From assembly GCA_020718315.1 (NCBI GenBank), contig DYSK01000002.1, positions 1 to 39,562 of the forward strand: a stretch of 39,562 nt of DNA. Direction: 5' to 3'. Origin of the DNA: Draconibacterium orientale. Lineage in GTDB: Bacteria > Bacteroidota > Bacteroidia > Bacteroidales > UBA12170. The notes below the pieces were generated by a model, which saw nothing but the letters and a program-made list of their open reading frames with translations, made no database searches and had not been told where the DNA came from. Position 1 is the first letter of the stretch. Every line of letters begins with the position of its first letter. Shown piece after piece: positions 16,726 to 24,871 of the stretch. The translations under genes were made by a program, and so were the position numbers.

Positions 16726-17304
16726 CTAAAATCGCAAATGGAAATTCTGCTTGGAAGATTCCGTTCTGAAAAAGAGCAAGCCTATAAAATATAGGTCGAG
16801 GCTTAATTGGATGGGATTTTCTTCAATGAGCGTTTTCCATTGGTCGATTGTGAGCTTTGACGCATGAATATGAGGAATGATTACAACGCTATTGCTGGAA
16901 ATGTACGACGATAGAACGCGAAAGAGTTCTTTGTGGCTGGATAAAAGAGAGTTAGATAAAACAATTAAATCGAAATTTTCTTTATTTTGAGGCAATTTCT
17001 GAAGTTCAGAGGCAATAAAAACAGTCGTTTTTTTTGAAAAAAATTTCTGGAAATACATTTCTTTTCTATTTTCGTCTTGTATTAGCAGAATCTTATTTGG
17101 ATCTAAATAGGCGAGGATTGATTGGATAATTTGGTTTTGCTTCTGACTAAAAACTGTTGGCTCACTAAAGAAATTCGATTGCTTTTTGGAGAACGATTTG
17201 ACCGAAGTATAAAAATTATACACAAAAGGAGAGTGGATTCCATGCGCATTTTTTGATTGAAGATAAAATCGAATCTGCTCTGAAAAAGAAAACCAAGAGT
17301 TCAT
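16726..17304 (-). CDS. Shortened methyltransferase-like protein, possibly inactive
   Basis: This 192-residue protein resembles a Bacteroidota family annotated as class I SAM-dependent methyltransferase, recognised by the N-terminal motif NAHGIHSPFVYNFYT (19-33) and the C-terminal pattern DLYFIGLLFFR. Typical members are about 240 residues and carry a glycine-rich SAM motif after the N-terminal block. Here the middle is shorter and reads IQSILAYLDPNKILLIQDEN, with no ExGxGxG motif, although the later strand NFDLIVLSNS and the C-terminal part remain. It may have lost methyl transfer or bind another ligand. TAAAATTG at 17322-17329 is a near match to the promoter element. The family assignment is from memory of motifs, not a search. 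Confidence 0.65.
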   Translation of the reverse strand: MNSWFSFSEQIRFYLQSKNAHGIHSPFVYNFYTSVKSFSKKQSNFFSEPTVFSQKQNQIIQSILAYLDPNKILLIQDENRKEMYFQKFFSKKTTVFIASELQKLPQNKENFDLIVLSNSLLSSHKELFRVLSSYISSNSVVIIPHIHASKLTIDQWKTLIEENPIQLSLDLYFIGLLFFRTESSKQNFHLRF

Positions 17305-17434
17305 TTTAGGTTGTTTGAATGCAATTTTATGTTCTGAAAAAGAGCCGAAAAGGGCTGTTTCATTTTCAAATAGAACGAAGCTAAAAGCAGCCGGTCGAAT
17401 GCATTATATTAATACATCAATTTAGAGAGAAAGC

Positions 17435-18241
17435 TTAGGCGTGAATTTCGACAAACTTACGTTCGAGAAAATGAATGAGTTTTTGATACGCTTCGGCCTC
17501 TATATTCCAATCGTAACGATATTTGAGCGTGCTCACATATTGCATGGCCTCTTCGAATCGTTTAAAATTATTCAGCGTGTAAATCACATCTTCGTAGGCT
17601 TGCGAATTGCCTTTGAAAAGTTCGTTGATAAAATAAAACTTATCGTTGATGCCAATAGCGGATTTCAGATTTTCAATCCGTGTATTGTTCAATTTAGTCA
17701 CCACACTTTTATCTTCGGCTTTTTTAGCAGCCGAATCGTTTATTGAAAAAATATCGTCTTCAAATTGAAAAAGCAAACTCGTTTTTTGGTTTGAGCTCTT
17801 CTTGGGGCTGGAGTTTTCGATCCTGTCTTTTTTCGATTCAAGGGGTTTTTCAAATTCAATTTCGGTCTCGGCTTCACGTTTGGCAGTTTCTTCCAACGAA
17901 TTTATTTCTTTCAAAAAGTCATTCGTAATACGTTCATAGCTCAATGTGTCTTCCTTAAGTTGCTGATCTACAATATCGATATTTTCCTCCGGCAGCGTTT
18001 CAACAGCCAAAAATTCGGACGACACTATTTTTTCGATGATTTCTTTCGGAACCTCTTCAGGAATCCCTTGTGACATTCTGTTTAAATAACTCATGTCTTC
18101 ATAAAGTTTTCGCATGGTCGACATTAGAATATCAATTTCAATCTGCGGTACGCGTATTTCATGTTTTTTTATGGTTTCAAATTGTTCATTGACCTCATTT
18201 AAAACCTGTTCCATTTCTTCTAAAACAACATTTAATTTCAT
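17435..18241 (-). CDS. Conserved coiled-coil hypothetical protein
   Basis: The protein has 268 residues and its function was not recognised. Residues 1-60 are predicted helical/coiled-coil (VLEEMEQVLNEVNEQFETIKK). Residues 75-170 are acidic, low in hydrophobics and probably disordered (EETAKREAETEIEFEKP). Residues 185-268 form a helical domain with the pattern IGINDKFYFINELF and YEDVIYTLNNF, seen in Bacteroidota proteins of unknown function. There is no signal peptide or membrane segment, so it is cytoplasmic. It is transcribed away from tdk and 130 bases before the methyltransferase-like gene. A scaffold role is possible but unsupported. Confidence 0.75.
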   Translation of the reverse strand: MKLNVVLEEMEQVLNEVNEQFETIKKHEIRVPQIEIDILMSTMRKLYEDMSYLNRMSQGIPEEVPKEIIEKIVSSEFLAVETLPEENIDIVDQQLKEDTLSYERITNDFLKEINSLEETAKREAETEIEFEKPLESKKDRIENSSPKKSSNQKTSLLFQFEDDIFSINDSAAKKAEDKSVVTKLNNTRIENLKSAIGINDKFYFINELFKGNSQAYEDVIYTLNNFKRFEEAMQYVSTLKYRYDWNIEAEAYQKLIHFLERKFVEIHA

Positions 18242-18386
18242 CGTTCAGCCTGAATAATATTTCTACTTTATTTGTTTTGCTTTTGTTGGGATTCTTTCCG
18301 AACTTCTTTACTTTTGCTCATTACGGAAGGCCAAAAATAACACTTTAAATATAGAAAGAAAAGGAGCCTCGTTTTATTGTGTAAAG

Positions 18387-18394
18387 TAATTTTG
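18387..18394 (+). promoter_or_regulatory. Putative TAnnTTTG promoter of tdk
   Basis: Plus strand TAATTTTG ends 21 bases before the tdk ATG at 18416. Confidence 0.5.
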
Positions 18395-18415
18395 TTAATG
18401 CTTATTTGTTAATAA

Positions 18416-19000
18416 ATGTTTTTAGAGATAACCAATAATCACAAAGTCCGAAGAGGCTGGATAGAAGTAATTTGCGGCTCCATGTTTTCCGGAAAAACGG
18501 AGGAATTGATCCGTCGCCTCACGCGAGCAAAGATTGCAAAACAAAAAGTAGAGATTTTTAAACCTGCCATTGATACTCGTTACGACGATGTTGAAGTCGT
18601 TTCGCACAACGCCAATAGCATTACAAGTACACCGGTAGAAAGTGCTGAGCAAATTCTGTTGTATGTAAACGATGTTTCGGTTGTTGGAATTGATGAGGCT
18701 CAGTTTTTCGACAATCAGCTAGTTTCGGTATGCAATCAGCTCGCCGATAGAGGAATACGCGTTATTGTAGCCGGTTTGGATATGGATTTCAAAGGAGTTC
18801 CATTTGGCCCAATTCCCAATTTGTTGGCCACAGCCGAATATGTAACAAAAGTGCATGCCATCTGTATTCATTGTGGAAATCTAGCCCAATACAGTCATCG
18901 TACAATCCAAAAAGAAGACTTGGTGGTGCTGGGCGAAACCGATAGTTATGAGCCGCTTTGCAGAACCTGCTACAACGAAAAAAGAAAACCTTCCTTATAA
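18416..19000 (+). CDS. tdk: Thymidine kinase (type II)
   Basis: Phosphorylates thymidine to dTMP for pyrimidine salvage. The 194-residue protein has the P-loop GSMFSGKTEELIRR (21-34), the catalytic/Walker B region DEAQFF (93-98, E94 the likely base), the lasso motif AGLDMDFKGVPFGP, and four zinc cysteines C150, C153, C182 and C185. Length and features are standard for the zinc-bearing TK1-like family. The start is at the first ATG after the promoter; a later in-frame alternative near WIEVICGSMF is not an ATG. It is followed by fabH after 192 AT-rich bases on the same strand. Confidence 0.95.
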   Translation: MFLEITNNHKVRRGWIEVICGSMFSGKTEELIRRLTRAKIAKQKVEIFKPAIDTRYDDVEVVSHNANSITSTPVESAEQILLYVNDVSVVGIDEAQFFDNQLVSVCNQLADRGIRVIVAGLDMDFKGVPFGPIPNLLATAEYVTKVHAICIHCGNLAQYSHRTIQKEDLVVLGETDSYEPLCRTCYNEKRKPSL

Positions 19001-19192
19001 ATACGAATGAACAAATTTATCGGGTTCAAAGCAATGAGCAATGTTTGCTTTTCGACTCAAAGGCTATTAAAGTTCGAATTATTTTAATTATTATTCGAAA
19101 AATTAAGTGCTATTTTCGAAAATAACGTTAAAAAATTTTGTAAGCAGCTAAAAAAACCCCAATTTCGCCGCCTCAAAAACGTAAAAATTATC

Positions 19193-20209
19193 ATGTCGAA
19201 AATCAATGCCGCGCTTACCGGAATTCATGCATGTGTTCCAGAGTATATTTTAACAAATGAAGAACTTTCCACCATGGTAGACACCACCGATGAATGGATA
19301 CAATCACGCACTGGAATAAAAGAACGACATATTTTGAAAGGCGAGGGCAAAGGAACTTCCGATATGGGCGCCAAAGCGCTCTTGGGTTTGCTGGAAAAAT
19401 CGAATACAAAAGCCGAAGAAGTTGATTTAATCATTTGTGCCACAGTTACTCCCGATATGCTGTTTCCGGCCACCAGCAATATTATTGCACATAAAGCGGG
19501 CTGTATAAATGCTTTTGCTTTTGATCTGAATGCTGCTTGTTCGGGATTTTTGTTTGCACTTCAAACCGGCCGAATGTATGTTGAATCTGGTCTATACAAA
19601 AAAGTAGTTGTAGTGGGTGCCGATAAAATGTCGGCCATTGTCGATTATACAGATCGCAAGAACTGCATTCTTTTTGGCGATGCCGGAGGGGCAGTTATGC
19701 TCGAACCCACAACCGAAGATTACGGCATCATTGATGCAGATTTGCATACCGATGGATCGGGGAAAGATTTTCTTTACCAAAAAGCAGGCGGATCGGTCTA
19801 TCCTCCAACACAAAAAACCGTGGCCAACCGCGAACACTATATTTATCAAGAAGGACAATCGGTCTTTAAATTTGCAGTTTCACGCATGGCCGATGTATCG
19901 GCCGATATGATGACTAAACACAACATCAATCCGGAAGAATTGGCTTGGTTGGTTCCTCATCAAGCCAACTTACGAATCATCGACGCTACGGCGCGAAGAA
20001 TGGGAATACGAAAAGAGCAGGTAATGATAAACATTGAAAAATATGGAAACACGACCGACGCCACAATTCCTTTGTGTTTGCACGATTGGGAAAGCCAACT
20101 AAAAAAAGGCGACAAGTTGATTTTGGCTGCTTTTGGAGGCGGATTTACCTGGGGCGCCCTCTATTTGAAATGGTCCTACGATGGCTCTCAAGTCAAGAAA
20201 TTGGTCTAA
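19193..20209 (+). CDS. fabH: Beta-ketoacyl-ACP synthase III
   Basis: Condenses acetyl- or branched acyl-CoA with malonyl-ACP to start fatty acid synthesis. The 338-residue protein has the catalytic triad C116 (LNAACSGFLFAL), H256 (VPHQANLRI) and N286 (KYGNTTDATIP), plus the TTDEWIQSRTGIKER N-terminal signature. Bacteroidota often place fabH next to rpmF or plsX; here it stands alone between tdk and nrdJ, so it may be one of several paralogues. A clear hairpin terminator (20258-20280) follows the stop by 48 bases. Confidence 0.93.
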   Translation: MSKINAALTGIHACVPEYILTNEELSTMVDTTDEWIQSRTGIKERHILKGEGKGTSDMGAKALLGLLEKSNTKAEEVDLIICATVTPDMLFPATSNIIAHKAGCINAFAFDLNAACSGFLFALQTGRMYVESGLYKKVVVVGADKMSAIVDYTDRKNCILFGDAGGAVMLEPTTEDYGIIDADLHTDGSGKDFLYQKAGGSVYPPTQKTVANREHYIYQEGQSVFKFAVSRMADVSADMMTKHNINPEELAWLVPHQANLRIIDATARRMGIRKEQVMINIEKYGNTTDATIPLCLHDWESQLKKGDKLILAAFGGGFTWGALYLKWSYDGSQVKKLV

Positions 20210-20257
20210 AAGTCGAACGTATTTCAGTTTTTTAAACCACTCAATTTAGGAAATGAG

Positions 20258-20280
20258 GCTGTGTTTTCTGCACAGCTTTT
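20258..20280 (+). terminator. Rho-independent terminator after fabH
   Basis: Stem GCTGTG / CACAGC with a 7-base loop, followed by TTTT, 48 bases past the fabH stop. Confidence 0.7.
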
Positions 20281-20796
20281 CAATATTTGGCAAAATTGCA
20301 AATTTAGAGTTTCTCAAAATGCATCCTAACTCAGTATGCAATTCTGAAATCAATATCTTGGTTAGAAAGTTCCAAAATAAGGTTTGTTAACGGCTAAAAA
20401 ATAGTTGAAAGCGGAAATTTTCAAAGGCACGGCATTGAAATTTATTTACGAAAACAGTCAAAAAAAACAGTTCCATTTTCGCTAAATTTGAGTTTCCCTA
20501 TTTGAAATATCTTCGGCAGAACGAAGCAGGCATTGGTGTTTGGCGTTTTTGCAGAAGGATGTCCAAAATTTAGAAGCGTCCATGTGCAAGGTCTGTGCCA
20601 AAAATCACAAAAATTTAAAAATAATATTTCGTTTTGTTTTTTAAAAAAAGTAAAAAAAACCAATTTATTTTTAATTTATTTCGTGTATTATAAATAATAT
20701 CAATTAGTTATATAAGAAGCGAAAAAAATAAAATTAAAGTCTTCAAAAATTATTTCATCAATAATATCAAGCATTTACGAAATGTCTAAAGTTAAT

Positions 20797-20810
20797 AACA
20801 GCGTGCTGTT
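20797..20810. promoter_or_regulatory. Palindrome upstream of the nrdJ promoter
   Basis: AACAGCGTGCTGTT: a 6-base inverted repeat around GT, ending 35 bases before the TAnnTTTG element. A candidate operator; it does not look like an NrdR box. Confidence 0.3.
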
Positions 20811-20845
20811 GATAATTAAAAAGGCTGTTTTAAGAAAATGATTTT

Positions 20846-20853
20846 TACATTTG
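20846..20853 (+). promoter_or_regulatory. Putative TAnnTTTG promoter of nrdJ
   Basis: Plus strand TACATTTG, 65 bases before the nrdJ ATG; the leader is longer than for other genes here. The -33 element is weak. Confidence 0.4.
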
Positions 20854-20918
20854 GTCGGGTAAAATGAAGACAAAAAGGACTTCAAAAATCAAAAAAATTA
20901 ATAGATTTCAATAAAATT

Positions 20919-23609
20919 ATGGAGAAAGATTTGTTCGCCAACCAGCCACTTGTTAACGAAGAAAAAAGCGATACTACTGCAAATTTCTATCGGCAGATAG
21001 AAGTAAAGCGACTTCATTCGGAAGTCACATTAAAAGCGGAAAAAAGCACGGCTTCCGAAAGCGCAGGCGCGGCTGCCAACACTATGAAAGCCTATACACA
21101 TCAAGAAGTAGCAAAAACGGCCTCCGTTTATTTCAAAGGCGACGAATTGGCTGCCAGTGTTTGGATGAACAAATACGCTCTCAAAAATTCTGATGGCGAA
21201 ATATTTGAACGTACACCCGACGATATGCATGAACGAATTGCTTTTGAAGTGCATCGTATCGAACAAAAATACCCAAATCCAATTTCAAAAGAAACTATTT
21301 TCGAGCTTTTGAGAGACTTTAAATACATTGTACCGGCCGGCAGTCCAATGGCAGGAATTGGAAATAATTTCCAAATTTCCTCTTTGTCCAACTGTTTTGT
21401 AATAGGAAATGACGGAAGTTCCGATTCATACGGAGGAATTATGAAGATTGATCAAGAGCAAGTTCAGTTGATGAAACGCCGTGGTGGTGTCGGTCACGAT
21501 TTATCGCATATACGTCCGGCCGGATCGGCAGTAAAAAACAGCGCATTGACTTCTACGGGCATTGTGCCGTTTATGGAACGCTATTCCAATTCCACCCGCG
21601 AAGTGGCACAAGACGGACGAAGAGGCGCATTGATGCTCAGCATTTCCGTAAAACATCCCGATGCCGAAGCTTTTATCGATGCAAAGATGTCGCAAGGAAA
21701 AGTGACAGGAGCAAACGTTTCTGTCAAGATTGACGATGAATTTATGCGTGCGGTGGTTTCTGGAAGCACTTATCGCCAACAATATCCTATCAATAGCTCA
21801 AACCCAAAAGTTGTAAAAGAAATAGACGCACGACAGTTGTGGGAAAAAATCATTCACAATGCGTGGGCATCGGCCGAACCGGGAATTTTGTTTTGGGATA
21901 CCGTAATCAGAGAATCCGTTCCTGATTCTTATGCCGATATGGGATTCCGAACCGTTTCGACCAATCCGTGTGGCGAAATCCCATTGTGTCCGTATGATAG
22001 TTGCCGATTGTTAGCCCTGAATTTGTACAGTTATGTGGAAAATCCCTTTACAAAAAATGCGGTTTTCAATTCCGAATTATTTGCTCTACATGTGCATTAT
22101 GCGCAACGCATAATGGACGACATTATCGATTTAGAAATCGAAAAAGTAGATCGCATTCTAGCTAAAATTGAAGCCGACCCCGAAGAAAAGGAAATAAAAC
22201 GTGTAGAACTCAATCTTTGGGAAAATATAAAAAGAAAAAGTATTGAAGGACGCAGAACAGGAATTGGAATCACTGCCGAAGGCGATATGTTGGCCGCTTT
22301 GGGTCTTCGTTATGGTTCGAGCGAAGCCGTTACCTTCTCCACCGAAGTACACAAAACATTGGCCATCGAAGCCTATCGTTCGTCCATCAATTTGGCCAAA
22401 GACAGAGGCGCTTTCCCAATTTTTAATTATGAGCGAGAAGCCAACAATCCTTTTGTAAGTCGGATTCGCGATGCAGCACCGGAAGTAATTGAAGATATGA
22501 AAAAATACGGCCGTCGAAATATTGCTTTGCTCACTATTGCTCCAACCGGAAGTGTAAGTATTTGTACACAAACCACATCCGGAATAGAACCGGTATTTAT
22601 GGTGGCCTATAAACGCAGACGTAAGGTAAACCCGAACGATAAAAATGTGACAATCGGTTTTGTGGACGAAGTGGGCGACAGTTGGGAAGAATACAATGTA
22701 TTTCATCCAAAATTTATGGACTGGTTGCGCATAAATGGTTACAACGAACACGAAGTAAAGGGTTACAACGATAAAGATTTAGGGGTAATAATTGCACAAT
22801 CGCCCTATCACAAAGCCACTTCAAACGACATTGATTGGCTGAATAAAGTAAGAATGCAAGGCGAAATCCAAAAATGGGTGGACCATTCTATCTCTGTTAC
22901 CGTAAACTTGCCCGCAGACGCTACCGAAGGTCTTGTGAGTCAGGTTTATCAGTCGGCTTGGGAATCGGGCTGCAAAGGAATGACCATTTACCGCGACGGA
23001 TCGCGTTCGGGAGTATTGGTGAGTAAAACAGACAAAGATAAAAAGGACAATGAATTTCATGAAACCCAAGCTCCTATTCGTCCAAAACGTTTGGAAGCTG
23101 ATGTAATTCGTTTTCAGAACGATTACGAAAAATGGATAGCCGTTGTTGGCCTGCTCGATGGAAGACCTTATGAAGTTTTTACCGGAAAAGCCGACGATTT
23201 TTATTTGCCGCCTTGGGTAGAAAAAGGAGCTGTAATTCGTTTCAAAAAAGACAGCGAACGTGCTCGTTACGATTTCCAGTTTCTTGATAAACAAGGGTAT
23301 AAAGTAACTTCTGAAGGATTGTCGCGCACTTTCGATAAAACATTTTGGAACTATGCAAAGCTGATTTCAGGGATTTTGCGTCATGGAATGCCATTGTATC
23401 AGGCTGTTGAGTTAATCTCAAACTTAAACTTTGATAACGAAAGCATCAACACCTGGAAAAATGGCGTTGTGCGCAGTTTGAAAAAATACATTCCCGACGG
23501 TACAAAAGCCGAAAAGAATGAATGTCCGGAGTGTGGAGTCGACGATGCTCTAATTTATAAAGAAGGCTGTTTAACTTGTAAACACTGTGGTTTCTCCAAA
23601 TGTGAGTAA
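20919..23609 (+). CDS. nrdJ: Class II (adenosylcobalamin-dependent) ribonucleotide reductase
   Basis: Reduces ribonucleotides to deoxyribonucleotides using adenosylcobalamin, so it needs no oxygen or second subunit. The 896-residue protein has the redox cysteine C159 (SLSNCFVI), the active-site loop STNPCGEIPLC with thiyl cysteine C351 and E353, and C362 (DSCRL) as the second redox cysteine. PTGSVSICTQTTSGIEP is the family core loop. A C-terminal TSCPD-like region (about 690-850) is followed by a zinc-ribbon-like tail (CPECG, then CLTCKHCGFSKCE), probably the swinging thiol arm. No clear N-terminal ATP cone is visible, so overall activity control may be absent. It is a single-gene unit with a strong terminator. 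A B12 supply is implied, as also for the opposing metH. Confidence 0.96.
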   Translation: MEKDLFANQPLVNEEKSDTTANFYRQIEVKRLHSEVTLKAEKSTASESAGAAANTMKAYTHQEVAKTASVYFKGDELAASVWMNKYALKNSDGEIFERTPDDMHERIAFEVHRIEQKYPNPISKETIFELLRDFKYIVPAGSPMAGIGNNFQISSLSNCFVIGNDGSSDSYGGIMKIDQEQVQLMKRRGGVGHDLSHIRPAGSAVKNSALTSTGIVPFMERYSNSTREVAQDGRRGALMLSISVKHPDAEAFIDAKMSQGKVTGANVSVKIDDEFMRAVVSGSTYRQQYPINSSNPKVVKEIDARQLWEKIIHNAWASAEPGILFWDTVIRESVPDSYADMGFRTVSTNPCGEIPLCPYDSCRLLALNLYSYVENPFTKNAVFNSELFALHVHYAQRIMDDIIDLEIEKVDRILAKIEADPEEKEIKRVELNLWENIKRKSIEGRRTGIGITAEGDMLAALGLRYGSSEAVTFSTEVHKTLAIEAYRSSINLAKDRGAFPIFNYEREANNPFVSRIRDAAPEVIEDMKKYGRRNIALLTIAPTGSVSICTQTTSGIEPVFMVAYKRRRKVNPNDKNVTIGFVDEVGDSWEEYNVFHPKFMDWLRINGYNEHEVKGYNDKDLGVIIAQSPYHKATSNDIDWLNKVRMQGEIQKWVDHSISVTVNLPADATEGLVSQVYQSAWESGCKGMTIYRDGSRSGVLVSKTDKDKKDNEFHETQAPIRPKRLEADVIRFQNDYEKWIAVVGLLDGRPYEVFTGKADDFYLPPWVEKGAVIRFKKDSERARYDFQFLDKQGYKVTSEGLSRTFDKTFWNYAKLISGILRHGMPLYQAVELISNLNFDNESINTWKNGVVRSLKKYIPDGTKAEKNECPECGVDDALIYKEGCLTCKHCGFSKCE

Positions 23610-23902
23610 CAAAAACTATCTGAACTAAAAAAACTCCGTAGTATTCTTCGGAGTTTTTTTTTGAATATTTCCCGAGATGTGGACTGGGTAAACTGTATTG
23701 TTATGAAAGAATTTAACCCCACACAAAAATAAAAACAAATAAGCCAAGACAGCAGCAAAAAGACGGTCGTAGTGGCGGAGATAAGCGGAAAATAAAACCA
23801 AAAACGGAGTGTCAAGCACGTAAATTTTAAGGACGGGTTAGCTGCCTGAAATAGCCAGATTGATTGTATTTGCCCGGCTTTGGTTTAAATTATTTTTAAG
23901 GT
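23610..23902. other. Convergent intergenic region between nrdJ and metF
   Basis: 293 bases with no supported gene. Apart from the terminator at 23629-23662, nothing recognisable was seen. A direct repeat GGTTTAAA occurs twice near 23880-23910. Short minus-strand ORFs across it look incidental. Confidence 0.5.
23629..23662 (+). terminator. Strong rho-independent terminator of nrdJ, possibly bidirectional
   Basis: A perfect 10-base stem AAAAACTCCG / CGGAGTTTTT with a 10-base loop, followed by T's, 19 bases past the nrdJ stop. The minus strand also gives a stem with a U run, so it can stop metH-metF transcripts coming the other way. Confidence 0.88.
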
Positions 23903-24856
23903 TTAAAAAATAGCTTTTGCAATTTGTCGGATATTGTCCGATTTCCCCATGGTATAATAATGCAAAACAGGCACGCCGGCGGCTATCAGTTCTTTGCTTT
24001 GTGCTATACTCCAGGCTATTCCCAATTCGTAAATAGATTGTTTTGATTTGCACTTCTGCACTTCTTTGGCCAAGCCTTGTGGAATATCTACATGAAAAGT
24101 TTGGGGCAAAGCAACCAATTGATTTTTTGCCGACAATGGTTTAAGTCCCGGAATGATTGGAATGTCGATTCCGATTGCGCGACAGCTTTTTACAAAATCG
24201 AAATATTTTTGGTTGTCGAAAAACATTTGCGTTACAATATAATCTGCTCCGGCATCTACTTTTGCTTTTAAGTTGATTAGGTCGCTTTGTGGATTGGCGG
24301 CTTCGGGATGTTTTTCGGGATAGCCGGCAACGCCAATACAAAAATTGGTAGGATGTGCATTTTCTAAACCTTCTTCAAGATAAATTCCTCTGTTCAAATT
24401 GCTCACTTGTTTTACCAAATCTACAGCAAAAGCGTTCCCATCCGGTTCGGGGACGAAATATTTTTGTGTTGCAGGAGAATCGCCACGCAGCAACAGAAGA
24501 TTATCGATACCCAAAAAATACAAATCGATTAATGCGTTTTCGGTGATTTCGCGTGTAAAACCACCACAAATCAAATGTGGCACCACATCAATTCCGGTTT
24601 TATATTGAATGGCCGAAGAAATCCCTACCGTACCTGGCCGTTTGCGCACCGTATGTTTTTTTAAGAGCCCCCCGGGAAGCGTTTCGTATTCAATTTCTTC
24701 CTGATGGTAGGTAATGTTTATATAAGCGGGATTGAACTCCAACAACGGATTAATTTTATCTTGAATATGGCTAAACTGTTCGCCTTTCAGGGGAGGAAGA
24801 AGCTCAAAAGAAAAGAGTGTATTAGAGGCTTTCTTTATGTGTTCGGTTACCTTCAT
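23903..24856 (-). CDS. metF: 5,10-methylenetetrahydrofolate reductase
   Basis: Flavoprotein that reduces methylene-THF to methyl-THF, the methyl donor used by MetH. The 317-residue protein forms a TIM barrel with family motifs FSFELLPPLKGE (16-27), NITYHQEE, ADYIVTQMFFDN (T/Q FAD-site motif) and IIPGLKPL. Length is normal. It starts 15 bases after the metH stop on the same strand, so it is cotranscribed with metH and should fall under the SAM-I riboswitch in the metH leader. The pairing of the two genes matches the consecutive enzyme steps. Confidence 0.95.
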   Translation of the reverse strand: MKVTEHIKKASNTLFSFELLPPLKGEQFSHIQDKINPLLEFNPAYINITYHQEEIEYETLPGGLLKKHTVRKRPGTVGISSAIQYKTGIDVVPHLICGGFTREITENALIDLYFLGIDNLLLLRGDSPATQKYFVPEPDGNAFAVDLVKQVSNLNRGIYLEEGLENAHPTNFCIGVAGYPEKHPEAANPQSDLINLKAKVDAGADYIVTQMFFDNQKYFDFVKSCRAIGIDIPIIPGLKPLSAKNQLVALPQTFHVDIPQGLAKEVQKCKSKQSIYELGIAWSIAQSKELIAAGVPVLHYYTMGKSDNIRQIAKAIF

Positions 24857-24871
24857 CTTGTTTTATTTTTT

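Larger units (their letters stand above)
20210..20918 (+). other. 709-base AT-rich intergenic region upstream of nrdJ
   Basis: No supported gene was seen. It contains the fabH terminator near its left end, a very AT-rich block at about 20640-20760, a near-perfect palindrome at 20797-20810 and a TAnnTTTG element at 20846-20853. A second TAnnTTTG match is at 20483-20490. I saw no cobalamin-riboswitch core, NrdR-box pair or tRNA. Confidence 0.6.

Noticed and set aside
20442..20663. 73-codon minus-strand ORF in the nrdJ upstream gap
   Set aside because: Phe/Lys-rich chance translation of AT-rich DNA, with no recognisable domain.
20281..20918. Cobalamin riboswitch upstream of nrdJ
   Set aside because: Expected for a B12 enzyme, but no conserved B12-box (GCCACTG-like) core could be read on the plus strand.
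22158..22751. 197-codon minus-strand ORF inside nrdJ
   Set aside because: Antisense shadow of nrdJ.
23555..23815. 86-codon minus-strand hydrophobic ORF between nrdJ and metF
   Set aside because: It runs through the nrdJ terminator into the nrdJ 3' end on the opposite strand; the hydrophobic run is what AT-rich DNA gives by chance.
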